NCBI RefSeq assembly: GCF_000813825.1
Contig: NZ_JWTA01000003.1
Coordinates: forward strand, 124,001-188,000
Origin: Chryseobacterium taiwanense
Lineage (GTDB): Bacteria > Bacteroidota > Bacteroidia > Flavobacteriales > Weeksellaceae
Reading direction: 5' to 3'
DNA: 64,000 nt
The notes beneath the pieces are model-generated. The model was given only the letters and a program-made list of their open reading frames with translations. It was not told the DNA's origin and searched no databases. A program made the position numbers and the translations under genes. This document shows, piece by piece, positions 38,601 through 45,989 of this stretch (the first letter of the stretch is position 1; the number at the start of each line of letters is the position of its first letter).

Positions 38601-39658
38601 TAAGAAATATCTGTGTAAATTCTACAGAGCCTAACCCATGGTCAAGTTTATCAAGATTTACTACAGAGAGAACTTGCGAGATTCCGCCACCAGGATTAAC
38701 TATTTTAGAATTAAAGCCAACAAGTGCTAAGATTCAATGGGATCCTTATGTAGGGCAAGGTGCAACAGGTCAGTATATCTTGAGATATAGAAAAGTAGGA
38801 ATTCCGGGATGGACTAATGTTTCAGTATCTAACAATATTTATACGCTTACCGGTTTAGCAGAATTGACTAAATATGAAATGGAAGTAGCGAATGTTTGTA
38901 CTGGTACACCGGGTAACTTTACGCTGCCGTATTACTTTACAACACCTACTGTAATCTATTGTCAGCAGGCAGCAGTGAATTCAGCAGGAGACTATATCTC
39001 TAAAGTAACGGTTGTTCCTAATGGTAAGCCACAGATGGAAAACCCTTCGGCAGGTTCAACGTATACTGATTATACAGCTGTTACCAAAGCTCAGATCGAA
39101 TTGATTCAAGGATCATCAAATAATCAGTTGACTATTGATAAAGTAGCAACAGGAGATGCGGGAGTTGTCGCATGGATTGACTTTAACAGAAACGGAGAAT
39201 TTGATATCAATGAAAGAATCTTAGTATCCGGACCAAACACGGCAGCAACAGCAACTACCATATTCAATGTTCCTACTGATGCTTTTGTAAGCAACGCAGA
39301 CTATATGTATGTAGTAATGAGAGTAGCATTGATGAAAGGAGGTCTTCCTGTGAATTGTACCAACTTTGACAATGGAGAAGTAGAAGATTACACGGTAAGA
39401 ATTACCAAGAAAGCAGCTACAAATCTGTTGAATCAGGATGATATTTTGATTTATCCTAATCCGGTAACAACGGTATTAAATGTTAAGAATATCAGCAAAC
39501 GTGCTAATTATAAGATTTATAGTGCAGCCGGTCAGTTAATATCTAGTGGAATTATCTTAAACAACAAGATTAATGTCCATTCGCTAATCAACGGAGTATA
39601 TATGATCGATATTCAGGATGGTTCAACTTCAGTACAGAAGAAATTCATCAAGGAATAA
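35651..39658 (+). CDS. Giant T9SS-secreted FN3/GEVED adhesin-like protein, paralogue 4
   Basis: A 1335-aa secreted protein with signal peptide 1-19 (ending ANAQ). Approximate order: a unique N-terminal module (20-255, with STNGFLTFG resembling the start of PEP/NHL-type sandwich domains in other secreted proteins), FN3 (257-350), anchor-J-like module (356-530), FN3 (531-625), second J module (629-804), three FN3 (806, 909, 1009), GEVED (1103-1245) and type A sorting domain (1259-1335). Different segments of its C-terminal half are closest to different neighbours, suggesting recombination. Ligand unknown. Confidence 0.88.
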   Translation: MKKILLLFSFITAFIANAQVSSYSFVKSNGAYTALTSPTILGTATANTIAGSLDNAIYPVTIPFNFAFNGVNYSALNVSTNGFLTFGATAPSASEYSPISGTGAYSGAVSAFAADLNSVFNLGSVTGNISWGVVGTAPNREVVVQWTDFRPAYTTSTTSAYSFSFQIRLRETTNTIAVVYKGGSYLIGSTSVSGTRQIGLRGASNTDFNNRTNATTVLFSNATAGTANSSTQAFSTTAATPGMPTNGLTYTWTPPTCFIPSGLTSSTITSTGATISWTAPAIAPANGYAYYLTTTNTPPAAGTTPTGTSTVTSVDLSPTLAPNTTYYWWVKSVCSSSDSSSWGLGATFTTTQIPATLPYYQPFTNNDFGFVNADQENKWYHGSVVGNPSNAIYISNDNGATNTYSSNGSGPFVVQAYRDFAIPAGTTAASPAILSFDWKAEGESSFDYLRVWLVPASFMPTAGTQIAAGTNRVQLGQFNQESTWQNYINTNVNLTAYAGSTMRLVFEWRNDTSVEYQPPAAVDNINLLIPTCKVPTALAVTGVVSNGATISWTAPTPAPANGYVYYISTSNVPPSAGTPGIPAAGTTVNLVPTLVPNTTYYWWVRAVCSSSDSSIWIPGPSFMTTQIPATLPYIQNFEATNDLGLVNGTQTNKWAYGSATGNTGKSIYVSNDNGTTNAYTITSTSIVQAYRDIEIPAGTTLASFSFDWKAQGQTTVDYLRVWLVPATFLPTAGTQITAVTGTPTAPGRVQVGQFNQNGTWQSYSNTNLNLTNYAGGIMRLVFEWVNNASTGTQPPAAVDNIILRVCSTVTPVVTVAPATILHNAATITWPQDIGGASYKLRYRPVGSTQWLPTTGVIDIPAVTGTTQTFTLNPPTYSLAPATLYEVEVAAVCNTVNVGGYSHNEFTTKCDPTPPNVTFTNITATSAVVNWSPLAVSATYQLQWRKVGDIGWIGPIDLPNPPSNTYTLPSLGNALTPYTQYEVQVRNICVNSTEPNPWSSLSRFTTERTCEIPPPGLTILELKPTSAKIQWDPYVGQGATGQYILRYRKVGIPGWTNVSVSNNIYTLTGLAELTKYEMEVANVCTGTPGNFTLPYYFTTPTVIYCQQAAVNSAGDYISKVTVVPNGKPQMENPSAGSTYTDYTAVTKAQIELIQGSSNNQLTIDKVATGDAGVVAWIDFNRNGEFDINERILVSGPNTAATATTIFNVPTDAFVSNADYMYVVMRVALMKGGLPVNCTNFDNGEVEDYTVRITKKAATNLLNQDDILIYPNPVTTVLNVKNISKRANYKIYSAAGQLISSGIILNNKINVHSLINGVYMIDIQDGSTSVQKKFIKE

Positions 39659-39694
39659 TAATCACAGTAATTGATTTAATTACCTTTAAAATAG

Positions 39695-39726
39695 AATCAG
39701 CTCTCATTTTTGAGAGCTGATTTTTT
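39695..39726 (+). terminator. Terminator, copy 4 of a repeated hairpin
   Basis: AATCAGCTCTCA (39695-39706) and TGAGAGCTGATT (39711-39722) form a perfect 12-bp stem with TTTT loop, followed by T residues. Loop sequence differs from copies 1-3. Confidence 0.9.
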
Positions 39727-39771
39727 GTTAATGATATTTAATGTTTATTCTAATTATTAGATTTTTGCATC

Positions 39772-39800
39772 AAAAAACTCGTTAGGTAATACCCAACGAG
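39772..39800 (-). terminator. Terminator of the ruvB-coaE operon
   Basis: On the minus strand CTCGTT and GGT pair with ACC and AACGAG (39778-39800) in a short interrupted stem, followed by six T (39772-39777), 8 bases after the coaE stop codon. Confidence 0.75.
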
Positions 39801-39807
39801 CTGTATG

Positions 39808-40443
39808 TTATTCAATACTGAAAATGATTCTTTCAGTTTGTTCCTTTAGATCTTCTAGATTTGTATTGTTGTAGATAATGCAGCTTGCCAGTTTTATCTT
39901 ATCTTTTTCAGGCATTTGCTTTTCCATAACGGCTTCTACTTCACGATAGGTTTTTCCATCTCGATCCATTACTCTTTTAGCTCGGATATTATCTTCGGCG
40001 GTTACTAAAACAGATTTGTAGCATTGTCTATTTAATTTTAGTTCAAACAGCAGAGCGGTTTCTTTAAATACTAAATATTTAGTCTGTTTTTTTACCCAGT
40101 CTTCAAAATCAATTCGGACAGCTGGATGAATGATTTCATTTAAGCTTTGTAATAAATCTTTATTATTAAAAACTTTATCAGCTACAAATTTTCTATTGTA
40201 AAGTCCATTTTCATCATAGGCTTCTTCTCCTAAAAGTTCCTTGATTTTGGCCTTCAAATCATCATTGTCATTCACAATATCCTTTGCTCGGTCATCCGAA
40301 TAATAAACAGGAAATCCAAACTCCTCAATAAATTTTGCAACTGTAGTTTTTCCGGATCCTATTCCCCCTGTTAAACCAATGATTTTTGGGGTCGATAACG
40401 GTTCTGGTTCTGCTTTCTGAGTTTCTGACTGTAATTCTTCCAT
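39808..40443 (-). CDS. coaE: Dephospho-CoA kinase
   Basis: CoaE phosphorylates the 3'-hydroxyl of dephospho-CoA in the last step of coenzyme A synthesis. The P-loop GGIGSGKT is at residues 26-33, followed by the YYSDDRAKDIV acceptor-site segment and the IIHPAVR motif about 80 residues later. At 211 aa it is slightly long because of an acidic N-terminal extension of about 20 residues; an in-frame start closer to the P-loop is not evident. It is the last gene of a four-gene minus-strand cluster, 9 bp after the MBL-fold gene. Confidence 0.95.
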   Translation of the reverse strand: MEELQSETQKAEPEPLSTPKIIGLTGGIGSGKTTVAKFIEEFGFPVYYSDDRAKDIVNDNDDLKAKIKELLGEEAYDENGLYNRKFVADKVFNNKDLLQSLNEIIHPAVRIDFEDWVKKQTKYLVFKETALLFELKLNRQCYKSVLVTAEDNIRAKRVMDRDGKTYREVEAVMEKQMPEKDKIKLASCIIYNNTNLEDLKEQTERIIFSIE

Positions 40444-40452
40444 ACTTAAAAA

Positions 40453-41319
40453 TTAATATCCAAAAACATCATTAAAACTAAAAGTCTCATCTAATCTTAC
40501 CCCTTTTTCGGTCATTTTAAGACTCGCTAGTTCATGGTGGGCATCATGTTCAAAGAATAGTAGGTATTCATTATCAATACATTGTTTCAGGAATTTTCCT
40601 TTTTCTTCTAAGGTTAAAAGAGGTCTTGTATCATATCCCATCACATATACCTGATTGATATGTCCTGCGGTAGGAATTAAATCAGCAGCAAAAACTACCG
40701 TTTTATCCTGATACTGAATAACAGGAAGCATTTGTTTCTCTGTATGACCATCAACAAATATGACATCCATTTTCAAATCCGGAGCAAATCCGTAATTTCC
40801 GGTTGTTGGAAGCGGTAAAAAATTCAACTGCCCGCTTTCCTGCATCGGGATAATATTTTCCTTTAAAAAACTGGCTTTTTCTCTCGCATTAGGTTCTGTA
40901 GCCCATTGCCAGTGATTCTCGTTGGTCCAGAATTGAGCATTTTTAAAGGCAGGTCTGTAACCCGTTCTGTCATCGTTCCATTCAATAGCTCCGCCACAAT
41001 GGTCGAAGTGAAGGTGAGTCAGGAAAACATCTGTGATATCTTCTCTTACGAAACCGTATTTCTTTAAGTTTTTATCTAAATTATCATCTCCCCAAAGCGA
41101 ATAATGTCCAAAGAATTTATCGTCCTGTTTGTTTCCAAGACCACAGTCAATTAAGATTAATTTTTTTCCATCTTCTACAAGAAGAGAACGGGTTCCTAGT
41201 TCAATTAGATTTTTTTCGTCTGCAGGATTAGTTTTTTCCCACAAACTCTTTGGGACGACTCCAAACATGGCACCACCATCTAATTTAAATTTTCCACATT
41301 GTATTGGATATAGTTTCAT
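40453..41319 (-). CDS. MBL-fold metallo-hydrolase (lactonase-like)
   Basis: A 288-aa cytoplasmic metallo-beta-lactamase-fold hydrolase. The metal-binding motif THLHFDHCGG (HxHxDH) lies near residue 110; further ligands would be the His in VDGHTEKQM and the Asp in VFAADLIP, with a C-terminal EHDAHH. The layout resembles the YtnP/AiiA-type N-acyl-homoserine lactonase-like group, but substrate cannot be assigned from sequence alone. It lies between paiB-like and coaE genes with short gaps and is probably co-transcribed with them. Confidence 0.85.
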   Translation of the reverse strand: MKLYPIQCGKFKLDGGAMFGVVPKSLWEKTNPADEKNLIELGTRSLLVEDGKKLILIDCGLGNKQDDKFFGHYSLWGDDNLDKNLKKYGFVREDITDVFLTHLHFDHCGGAIEWNDDRTGYRPAFKNAQFWTNENHWQWATEPNAREKASFLKENIIPMQESGQLNFLPLPTTGNYGFAPDLKMDVIFVDGHTEKQMLPVIQYQDKTVVFAADLIPTAGHINQVYVMGYDTRPLLTLEEKGKFLKQCIDNEYLLFFEHDAHHELASLKMTEKGVRLDETFSFNDVFGY

Positions 41320-41342
41320 ATAATATTAAGTTTATAATGTAT

Positions 41343-41954
41343 TTATTTTTTTAACAGTTTCATTTTCTGAGCAATCTTTCTTCCGTTTTCATCGCAGTTT
41401 TCAAGATTTGAAATGATATTTTTAAAATCGTTTTCTTTTCTGTTTTGAGAAAGCTTTTGTTTAATGAAAATCTCAGTTGGTCTAATTTTTAATCCGAAAG
41501 CTCCTTTCATTTCCTTTTCCACAAACTCTCGTCCCATATCTTTTACCATCATTGGGCATTGTTGAGAATTTTCGTATTTGGAAGTTAATTTATCTAAGTG
41601 ACTATACAATTCGTATGAATTCATGAATTCAACCTTTCCATAGATTTGCACCGCTTCATAATTCCAAGTAGAAACGTTTACATGATCGTACCAACTGCTC
41701 GAAATATAGGTATGTGCTCCTAAAAAATCACAAAGAACTTCATCCCCGTTTTTCAACGTTTTCGCTTGAGGATTTGCTTTCGAAATATGAGTTTCAATAT
41801 AAATATTTTCTGTGTCATCTTCGTTCAGCATCATCATTGAATGGGTTGCACGAATTTTATCTACGGAAGAAATTAACAAAGCAAAAGAATTCTCTTTGAT
41901 GATTTCTTTCATCAGATTGTAATCTTCGCTTTTGTATAATTTAGGAATAAACAT
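41343..41954 (-). CDS. FMN-binding negative transcriptional regulator (PaiB family)
   Basis: A 203-aa protein of the PaiB/FMN-binding split-barrel family. The opening MFIPKLYKSEDYNLMKEIIKENSFALLIS is split-barrel-typical, with the HSMMML and ANPQAKTLKNGDEVL strands and the Tyr/Trp-rich YISSSWYDH and VSTWNYEAV segments that surround the flavin in the family. Bacillus PaiB represses sporulation and protease genes, but this function should not be transferred; a flavin-dependent redox role is equally possible. It starts 3 bp after ruvB and precedes the MBL gene by 23 bp. Confidence 0.85.
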   Translation of the reverse strand: MFIPKLYKSEDYNLMKEIIKENSFALLISSVDKIRATHSMMMLNEDDTENIYIETHISKANPQAKTLKNGDEVLCDFLGAHTYISSSWYDHVNVSTWNYEAVQIYGKVEFMNSYELYSHLDKLTSKYENSQQCPMMVKDMGREFVEKEMKGAFGLKIRPTEIFIKQKLSQNRKENDFKNIISNLENCDENGRKIAQKMKLLKK

Positions 41955-41957
41955 TAT

Positions 41958-42980
41958 TTAAAATAATTCTCCCGGATTTTTAGGTCTTGCAATATTCAAA
42001 TGCTTATATGCTTTCTCTGTTACTTCTCTTCCTCTTGGAGTTCGGATGATGAATCCTTCCTGAATTAAAAAAGGTTCATATACTTCTTCCAGCGTTTCAG
42101 GATTTTCAGCAATAGATGTTGCTAATGCCGAAATTCCTACAGGCTTGCCTTTGAAATTTTCAATCATCACACGCATGATTTTATTATCCATTTCATCCAA
42201 TCCGAATTCATCTACATTCAATGAATTTAAAGCATATTTTGTAATCTCGATTTCAATTTCACCGTTTCCTTTAATTTCGGCAAAATCACGGACTCTTCTT
42301 AGCAGTGCATTAGCAATTCTCGGTGTTCCACGGCTTCTTCTTGCAATTTCAATAGCGGCGTCCTCATAAATTTTCACCCCTAAAACTCTTGAACTTCTGA
42401 TAATAATCATTGAAAGCAATTCAATCGTATAATATTCAAGTCTGCTTTGAATACCAAATCTTGCCAACATAGGTTTTGTTAGCATCCCACTTCTGGTAGT
42501 TGCTCCCACCAAAGTAAAAGGATTCAGACCAATCTGAACACTTCTTGCATTCGGTCCCGTTTCAAGCATGATGTCGATTTTATAATCTTCCATTGCAGAA
42601 TACAGATATTCTTCCACGACAGGAGATAATCGGTGAATTTCATCAATGAAAAGGACGTCATTCTCTTCAAGATTAGTCAACAGACCGGCTAAACTTCCGG
42701 GTTTATCCAAAACAGGACCCGATGTAATTTTACAATTTACACCAAGCTCATTGGCTATAATATTTGCTAACGTTGTTTTACCTAAACCTGGAGGACCATG
42801 TAATAAAACATGATCAAGCGCACCACCACGTTTCTTGGCGGCGGTCACGAAGACTTCAAGATTTTCCAAAGTTTTCCTTTGTCCCGCAAAATCTTTAAAA
42901 CTCTGAGGACGAATTTGTTCTTCCTGCATTAGCTCTTCGCGGGAGTAATTGTCTTTGTCTGGATGTAAAAAATCAGGCAT
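41958..42980 (-). CDS. ruvB: Holliday junction branch migration ATPase RuvB
   Basis: AAA+ motor of the RuvABC resolvasome, driving branch migration during recombinational repair. The 340-aa protein has Walker [10 protein letters not shown] (about 65-73), Walker [12 protein letters not shown] (about 110-120), the sensor segment [19 protein letters not shown] and the winged-helix C-terminus ending [15 protein letters not shown]. It is the first gene of ruvB-paiB-MBL-coaE. A TATCTTTA box (43001-43008 on minus) is one base off the -7 consensus and may be its promoter. Confidence 0.98.
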   Translation of the reverse strand: MPDFLHPDKDNYSREELMQEEQIRPQSFKDFAGQRKTLENLEVFVTAAKKRGGALDHVLLHGPPGLGKTTLANIIANELGVNCKITSGPVLDKPGSLAGLLTNLEENDVLFIDEIHRLSPVVEEYLYSAMEDYKIDIMLETGPNARSVQIGLNPFTLVGATTRSGMLTKPMLARFGIQSRLEYYTIELLSMIIIRSSRVLGVKIYEDAAIEIARRSRGTPRIANALLRRVRDFAEIKGNGEIEIEITKYALNSLNVDEFGLDEMDNKIMRVMIENFKGKPVGISALATSIAENPETLEEVYEPFLIQEGFIIRTPRGREVTEKAYKHLNIARPKNPGELF

Positions 42981-43134
42981 TAATTCAATTTCATTTACCG
43001 TAAAGATAGGAAAATTAGGTTAAGATGTAAAGGTTGAAATAGATATTAATTTCAGGCTGAGGTTGAGGTTTAGGATAAGATTGTAAGCCAAACTGTTTAT
43101 CATTTACCAGATTGATATATTTTAAGTATTTTTG

Positions 43135-43251
43135 AGAGAGAAAATAAGATAAAACTCTTCTGCTTATTTCTGTGCAGAGATTCCTACAGAATGACAAATT
43201 GTATGTGCATCTTTTGTCATGCTGAAAGCATCTAAGCATTAGTAAGCTTTA
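43135..43251. repeat. Possible dispersed intergenic repeat with inverted repeats
   Basis: This part of the 307-bp gap between ruvB and hutI is not coding in a convincing way. It contains ATGACAAA (43191-43198) pairing with TTTGTCAT (43213-43220) and AAAGC/GCTTT (43225-43250). The wording (CAGAATGACAAA ... TTTGTCATGCTGAAAGCA) resembles short dispersed repeats that I recall from intergenic regions of flavobacterial genomes; only one copy is in this window, so the repeat nature is not shown here. Confidence 0.35.
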
Positions 43252-43287
43252 GAATTATATATCTGCACTTTGTTTTAAACTAAATAA

Positions 43288-44511
43288 ATGAAACTTATAG
43301 GTCCTTTCAAGCAAGTCGTGACACTTGCCAATCTTCCGCTAAGAGGAAAACTTTCTGATGAGCAACTTGAAATTATTATTGATGGTGGAATTTTAATTAA
43401 TAATGATACAATCCAGCAAGTCGGAAATTTTGAAACTTTACAATCTGAACATCTTGATATAGAAATTGAAAGCATTGAAGGAGAACAAATCGTTCTTCCT
43501 GCTTTTGTAGATTCTCATACGCATATCTGCTTTGGCGGAAATCGGGCGAATGATTTTGCCATGCGTAATGCAGGAAAAACATATCTTGAAATTGCTGAAA
43601 GCGGAGGAGGAATCTGGAGCTCAGTTCAACATACAAGAAATGCTTCGGAAGAAGAGTTATTAAAAACGTTACTGGAAAGAATTGATTTTCTGATTTCTCT
43701 TGGAATCACAACAATCGAAGTGAAAAGTGGCTACGGATTAGATGTAGAAAATGAGTTGAAAATGCTTCGAATCATTAAAAAAGCTCAGGAACAAACGAAA
43801 GCAACTTTAGTTCCGACCTGTCTTCCTGCCCATCTGAAACCAAGAGATTTTGAAGGAAGTAATGAAGAATACTTAGATTATATTTTAACCGAAATTTTAC
43901 CAAAAGTAAAAGAAGAAAATCTGGCAAAACGTGTTGATATTTTCATTGAGAAATCTGCATTTCAGCCTGAAGAAAGTAAAGAATTCTTGCTTAAAACGAA
44001 AGACTTAGGTTTTGAAATTACTGTTCATGCAGATCAGTTTACCCCTGGAAGTTCAAGAATTGCGGTGGAAGTGGGAGCAAAATCGGCAGACCATTTGGAA
44101 GCGACGATTGATGAAGATATTGAATTTTTAGCTCAATCAGAAACTGTGGCAACGGCTTTACCGGGTGCAAGTTTAGGGTTGGGAGAAAAATTTACTCCGG
44201 CAAGAAAACTATTGGATGCAGGAGCTATCGTAGCAATTGCAAGTGATTGGAACCCGGGTTCGGCACCAATGGGAAACCTGATTACGCAGGCTTCCATATT
44301 GGCTACATTTGAAAAACTGACGACTGCAGAAGTATTAGCTGGAATGACATTCCGTTCAGCGTTTGCACTTGGTTTGGAAGACAGAGGGAGATTGGCAAAA
44401 GATTTAAAGGCAGATTTCGTGACTTTTAAAACCAATAATTTCCAAAATGTTCTTTATAATCAGGGAAGTTTGAAGGCGGAGAGTATTTATATTGATGGAA
44501 AAATTAAATAA
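43288..44511 (+). CDS. hutI: Imidazolonepropionase
   Basis: HutI hydrolyses 4-imidazolone-5-propanoate to N-formimidoyl-glutamate, the third step of histidine degradation. The amidohydrolase metal site is visible as VDSHTHICFGGNR (HxH near residues 73-75), TVHADQF (His about 249) and IASDWNPGSAP (Asp about 317). The 407-aa length is standard. It opens a short cluster with an unknown gene (3 bp downstream) and hutG. The hutH and hutU genes are not in the window. Confidence 0.97.
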   Translation: MKLIGPFKQVVTLANLPLRGKLSDEQLEIIIDGGILINNDTIQQVGNFETLQSEHLDIEIESIEGEQIVLPAFVDSHTHICFGGNRANDFAMRNAGKTYLEIAESGGGIWSSVQHTRNASEEELLKTLLERIDFLISLGITTIEVKSGYGLDVENELKMLRIIKKAQEQTKATLVPTCLPAHLKPRDFEGSNEEYLDYILTEILPKVKEENLAKRVDIFIEKSAFQPEESKEFLLKTKDLGFEITVHADQFTPGSSRIAVEVGAKSADHLEATIDEDIEFLAQSETVATALPGASLGLGEKFTPARKLLDAGAIVAIASDWNPGSAPMGNLITQASILATFEKLTTAEVLAGMTFRSAFALGLEDRGRLAKDLKADFVTFKTNNFQNVLYNQGSLKAESIYIDGKIK

Positions 44512-44514
44512 AAG

Positions 44515-44919
44515 ATGAGTAAAAAAATTGATGCAATTAAAGAAAAATATTTGTCATTAGGAGTTCAGGAAAAGAACTTTATTTACGCATGTAAGGCTGT
44601 AAAAGGAGGAAAAAAAAGAGAAATTATTTTGAAAAATCTTACTTCTGATGTAAGAAAAGAAAATTTTGAAGTGTCTGAAGAGATGTTAATTGAGATGTTC
44701 AAAATTAATGGTGGCGAATTTAAATATGAAAACAGAGGAGGCTATTTGTACTCTACAATTTATTTGGTTGCAATAGTTGTTTTAGGGTTACTTTTTTTTA
44801 CTGTAAATGATAGTAATGGAAGAAATTTAAAATTTAAAATTGGAATAGCTTTTATTCTTTTTTTATTTTTATTTATAAAGACTTTGATTCCAACAATAAA
44901 AGGGAAATTTAGAGAATAA
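44515..44919 (+). CDS. Hypothetical membrane protein in the hut cluster
   Basis: A 134-aa protein of unknown family. The first 75 residues are charged and predicted soluble (KIDAIKEKYLSLG, KGGKKREIILKNL). Two hydrophobic segments follow (about 78-98, LYSTIYLVAIVVLGLLFF, and 108-126, IGIAFILFLFLFIKTLI), so it should sit in the inner membrane with a basic tail (KGKFRE). Spacings of 3 bp to hutI and 15 bp to hutG imply co-transcription, but no link to histidine metabolism is known. Confidence 0.65.
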   Translation: MSKKIDAIKEKYLSLGVQEKNFIYACKAVKGGKKREIILKNLTSDVRKENFEVSEEMLIEMFKINGGEFKYENRGGYLYSTIYLVAIVVLGLLFFTVNDSNGRNLKFKIGIAFILFLFLFIKTLIPTIKGKFRE

Positions 44920-44934
44920 TAAATATTTTATATT

Positions 44935-45849
44935 ATGATCTGGCAAGGAAGATTAGATGGTGAAGAGCTTCTTTATCACAGGCTCTTTCAAAGAGTGAAA
45001 GAAGAAACCAATTACGATGCAATTTCAACGAATGATTTCGTTTTACACGGATTTGCTGTGGATGAAGGCGTTCGAAGGAATAAAGGAAGACAAGGGGCAA
45101 AAGATGCTCCATGTATTATCAGGAAAAATATGTCAAATTTTCCTGTGATCCTCCCGGACTTTTCATTGCTGGATTTTGGTAATATTACTTGTGAAGATGG
45201 AAATTTGGAAAATACTCAGAATAATCTTGCTAAAAATGTTTCCAAAGTTCTGTTGAAGGGAGGAAAGTCAATCGTTTTAGGAGGTGGGCATGAAGTGACC
45301 TATGCTCATTATTTAGGAGTAAAAACGGCTTTTCCTGAACAGAAAATAGGAATTATTAATATTGATGCTCATTTTGATAACAGACAGCCTGAAAAAGGAG
45401 TAGGAGCAAGTTCCGGAACCGGATTCTGGCAAATTGCACAGGAGGGAGAAATCAATTCTTTACATATTGGAATTCAAAGAAATTCTAATACATTGAAATT
45501 ATTTGATACGGCTCATCAATATGGAATGAAGTACATTTTAGCAGATGAACTTTTCTTTGAAAATCTGCCATCAATTTATCAGAGAATAGACGAGCTCATG
45601 GAAAGTGTAGATTTTGTTTATCTAACGATTTGTATGGATGTCTTTAATGCCTCCATTGCTCCCGGAGTTTCCGCTTCCGCTTATAATGGAATCTTTGCAG
45701 ATACAACATTTATGCATTTCTACCGACATATTTTAAAAAATGAAAAGCTCTTGGCTTTAGACGTAGCAGAAGTTAATCCGTTATTTGATATTCAGGAGAG
45801 AACGGCAAGACTGGCGGCATGTCTTATGAATGAATGGTTTATGATGTAA
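44935..45849 (+). CDS. hutG: Formimidoylglutamase-like arginase-family hydrolase
   Basis: An arginase-superfamily hydrolase expected to split N-formimidoyl-glutamate into glutamate and formamide. Dimanganese ligand motifs are GGGHEVTYAHY (His about 121) and INIDAHFDNR (DAHxD about 142-146). In the third motif, where the family usually has DxD, the sequence is TICMDVFNASIAPGVSA: the first Asp position is Cys, the second Asp is kept. The APGVSA loop is typical of HutG. The 304-aa length and its place behind hutI support the assignment. Confidence 0.9.
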   Translation: MIWQGRLDGEELLYHRLFQRVKEETNYDAISTNDFVLHGFAVDEGVRRNKGRQGAKDAPCIIRKNMSNFPVILPDFSLLDFGNITCEDGNLENTQNNLAKNVSKVLLKGGKSIVLGGGHEVTYAHYLGVKTAFPEQKIGIINIDAHFDNRQPEKGVGASSGTGFWQIAQEGEINSLHIGIQRNSNTLKLFDTAHQYGMKYILADELFFENLPSIYQRIDELMESVDFVYLTICMDVFNASIAPGVSASAYNGIFADTTFMHFYRHILKNEKLLALDVAEVNPLFDIQERTARLAACLMNEWFMM

Positions 45850-45989
45850 ATGATAAAATCATATTCTTTCGATAGAGAAAATCACTATTCTATTTACCCT
45901 TAAGGAACAAAATTTGTTGCTTTCATCGTGCTTTTTGAAAACGGCACAAATAAATTCATTGAGTTGAATTTAAAAACATAGATTACAGT

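Noticed and set aside
43015..43239. A 74-codon minus-strand open frame between ruvB and hutI
   Set aside because: Cys/Arg-rich composition without family resemblance, overlapping the inverted repeats of the intergenic repeat; best explained as translation of repeat DNA.
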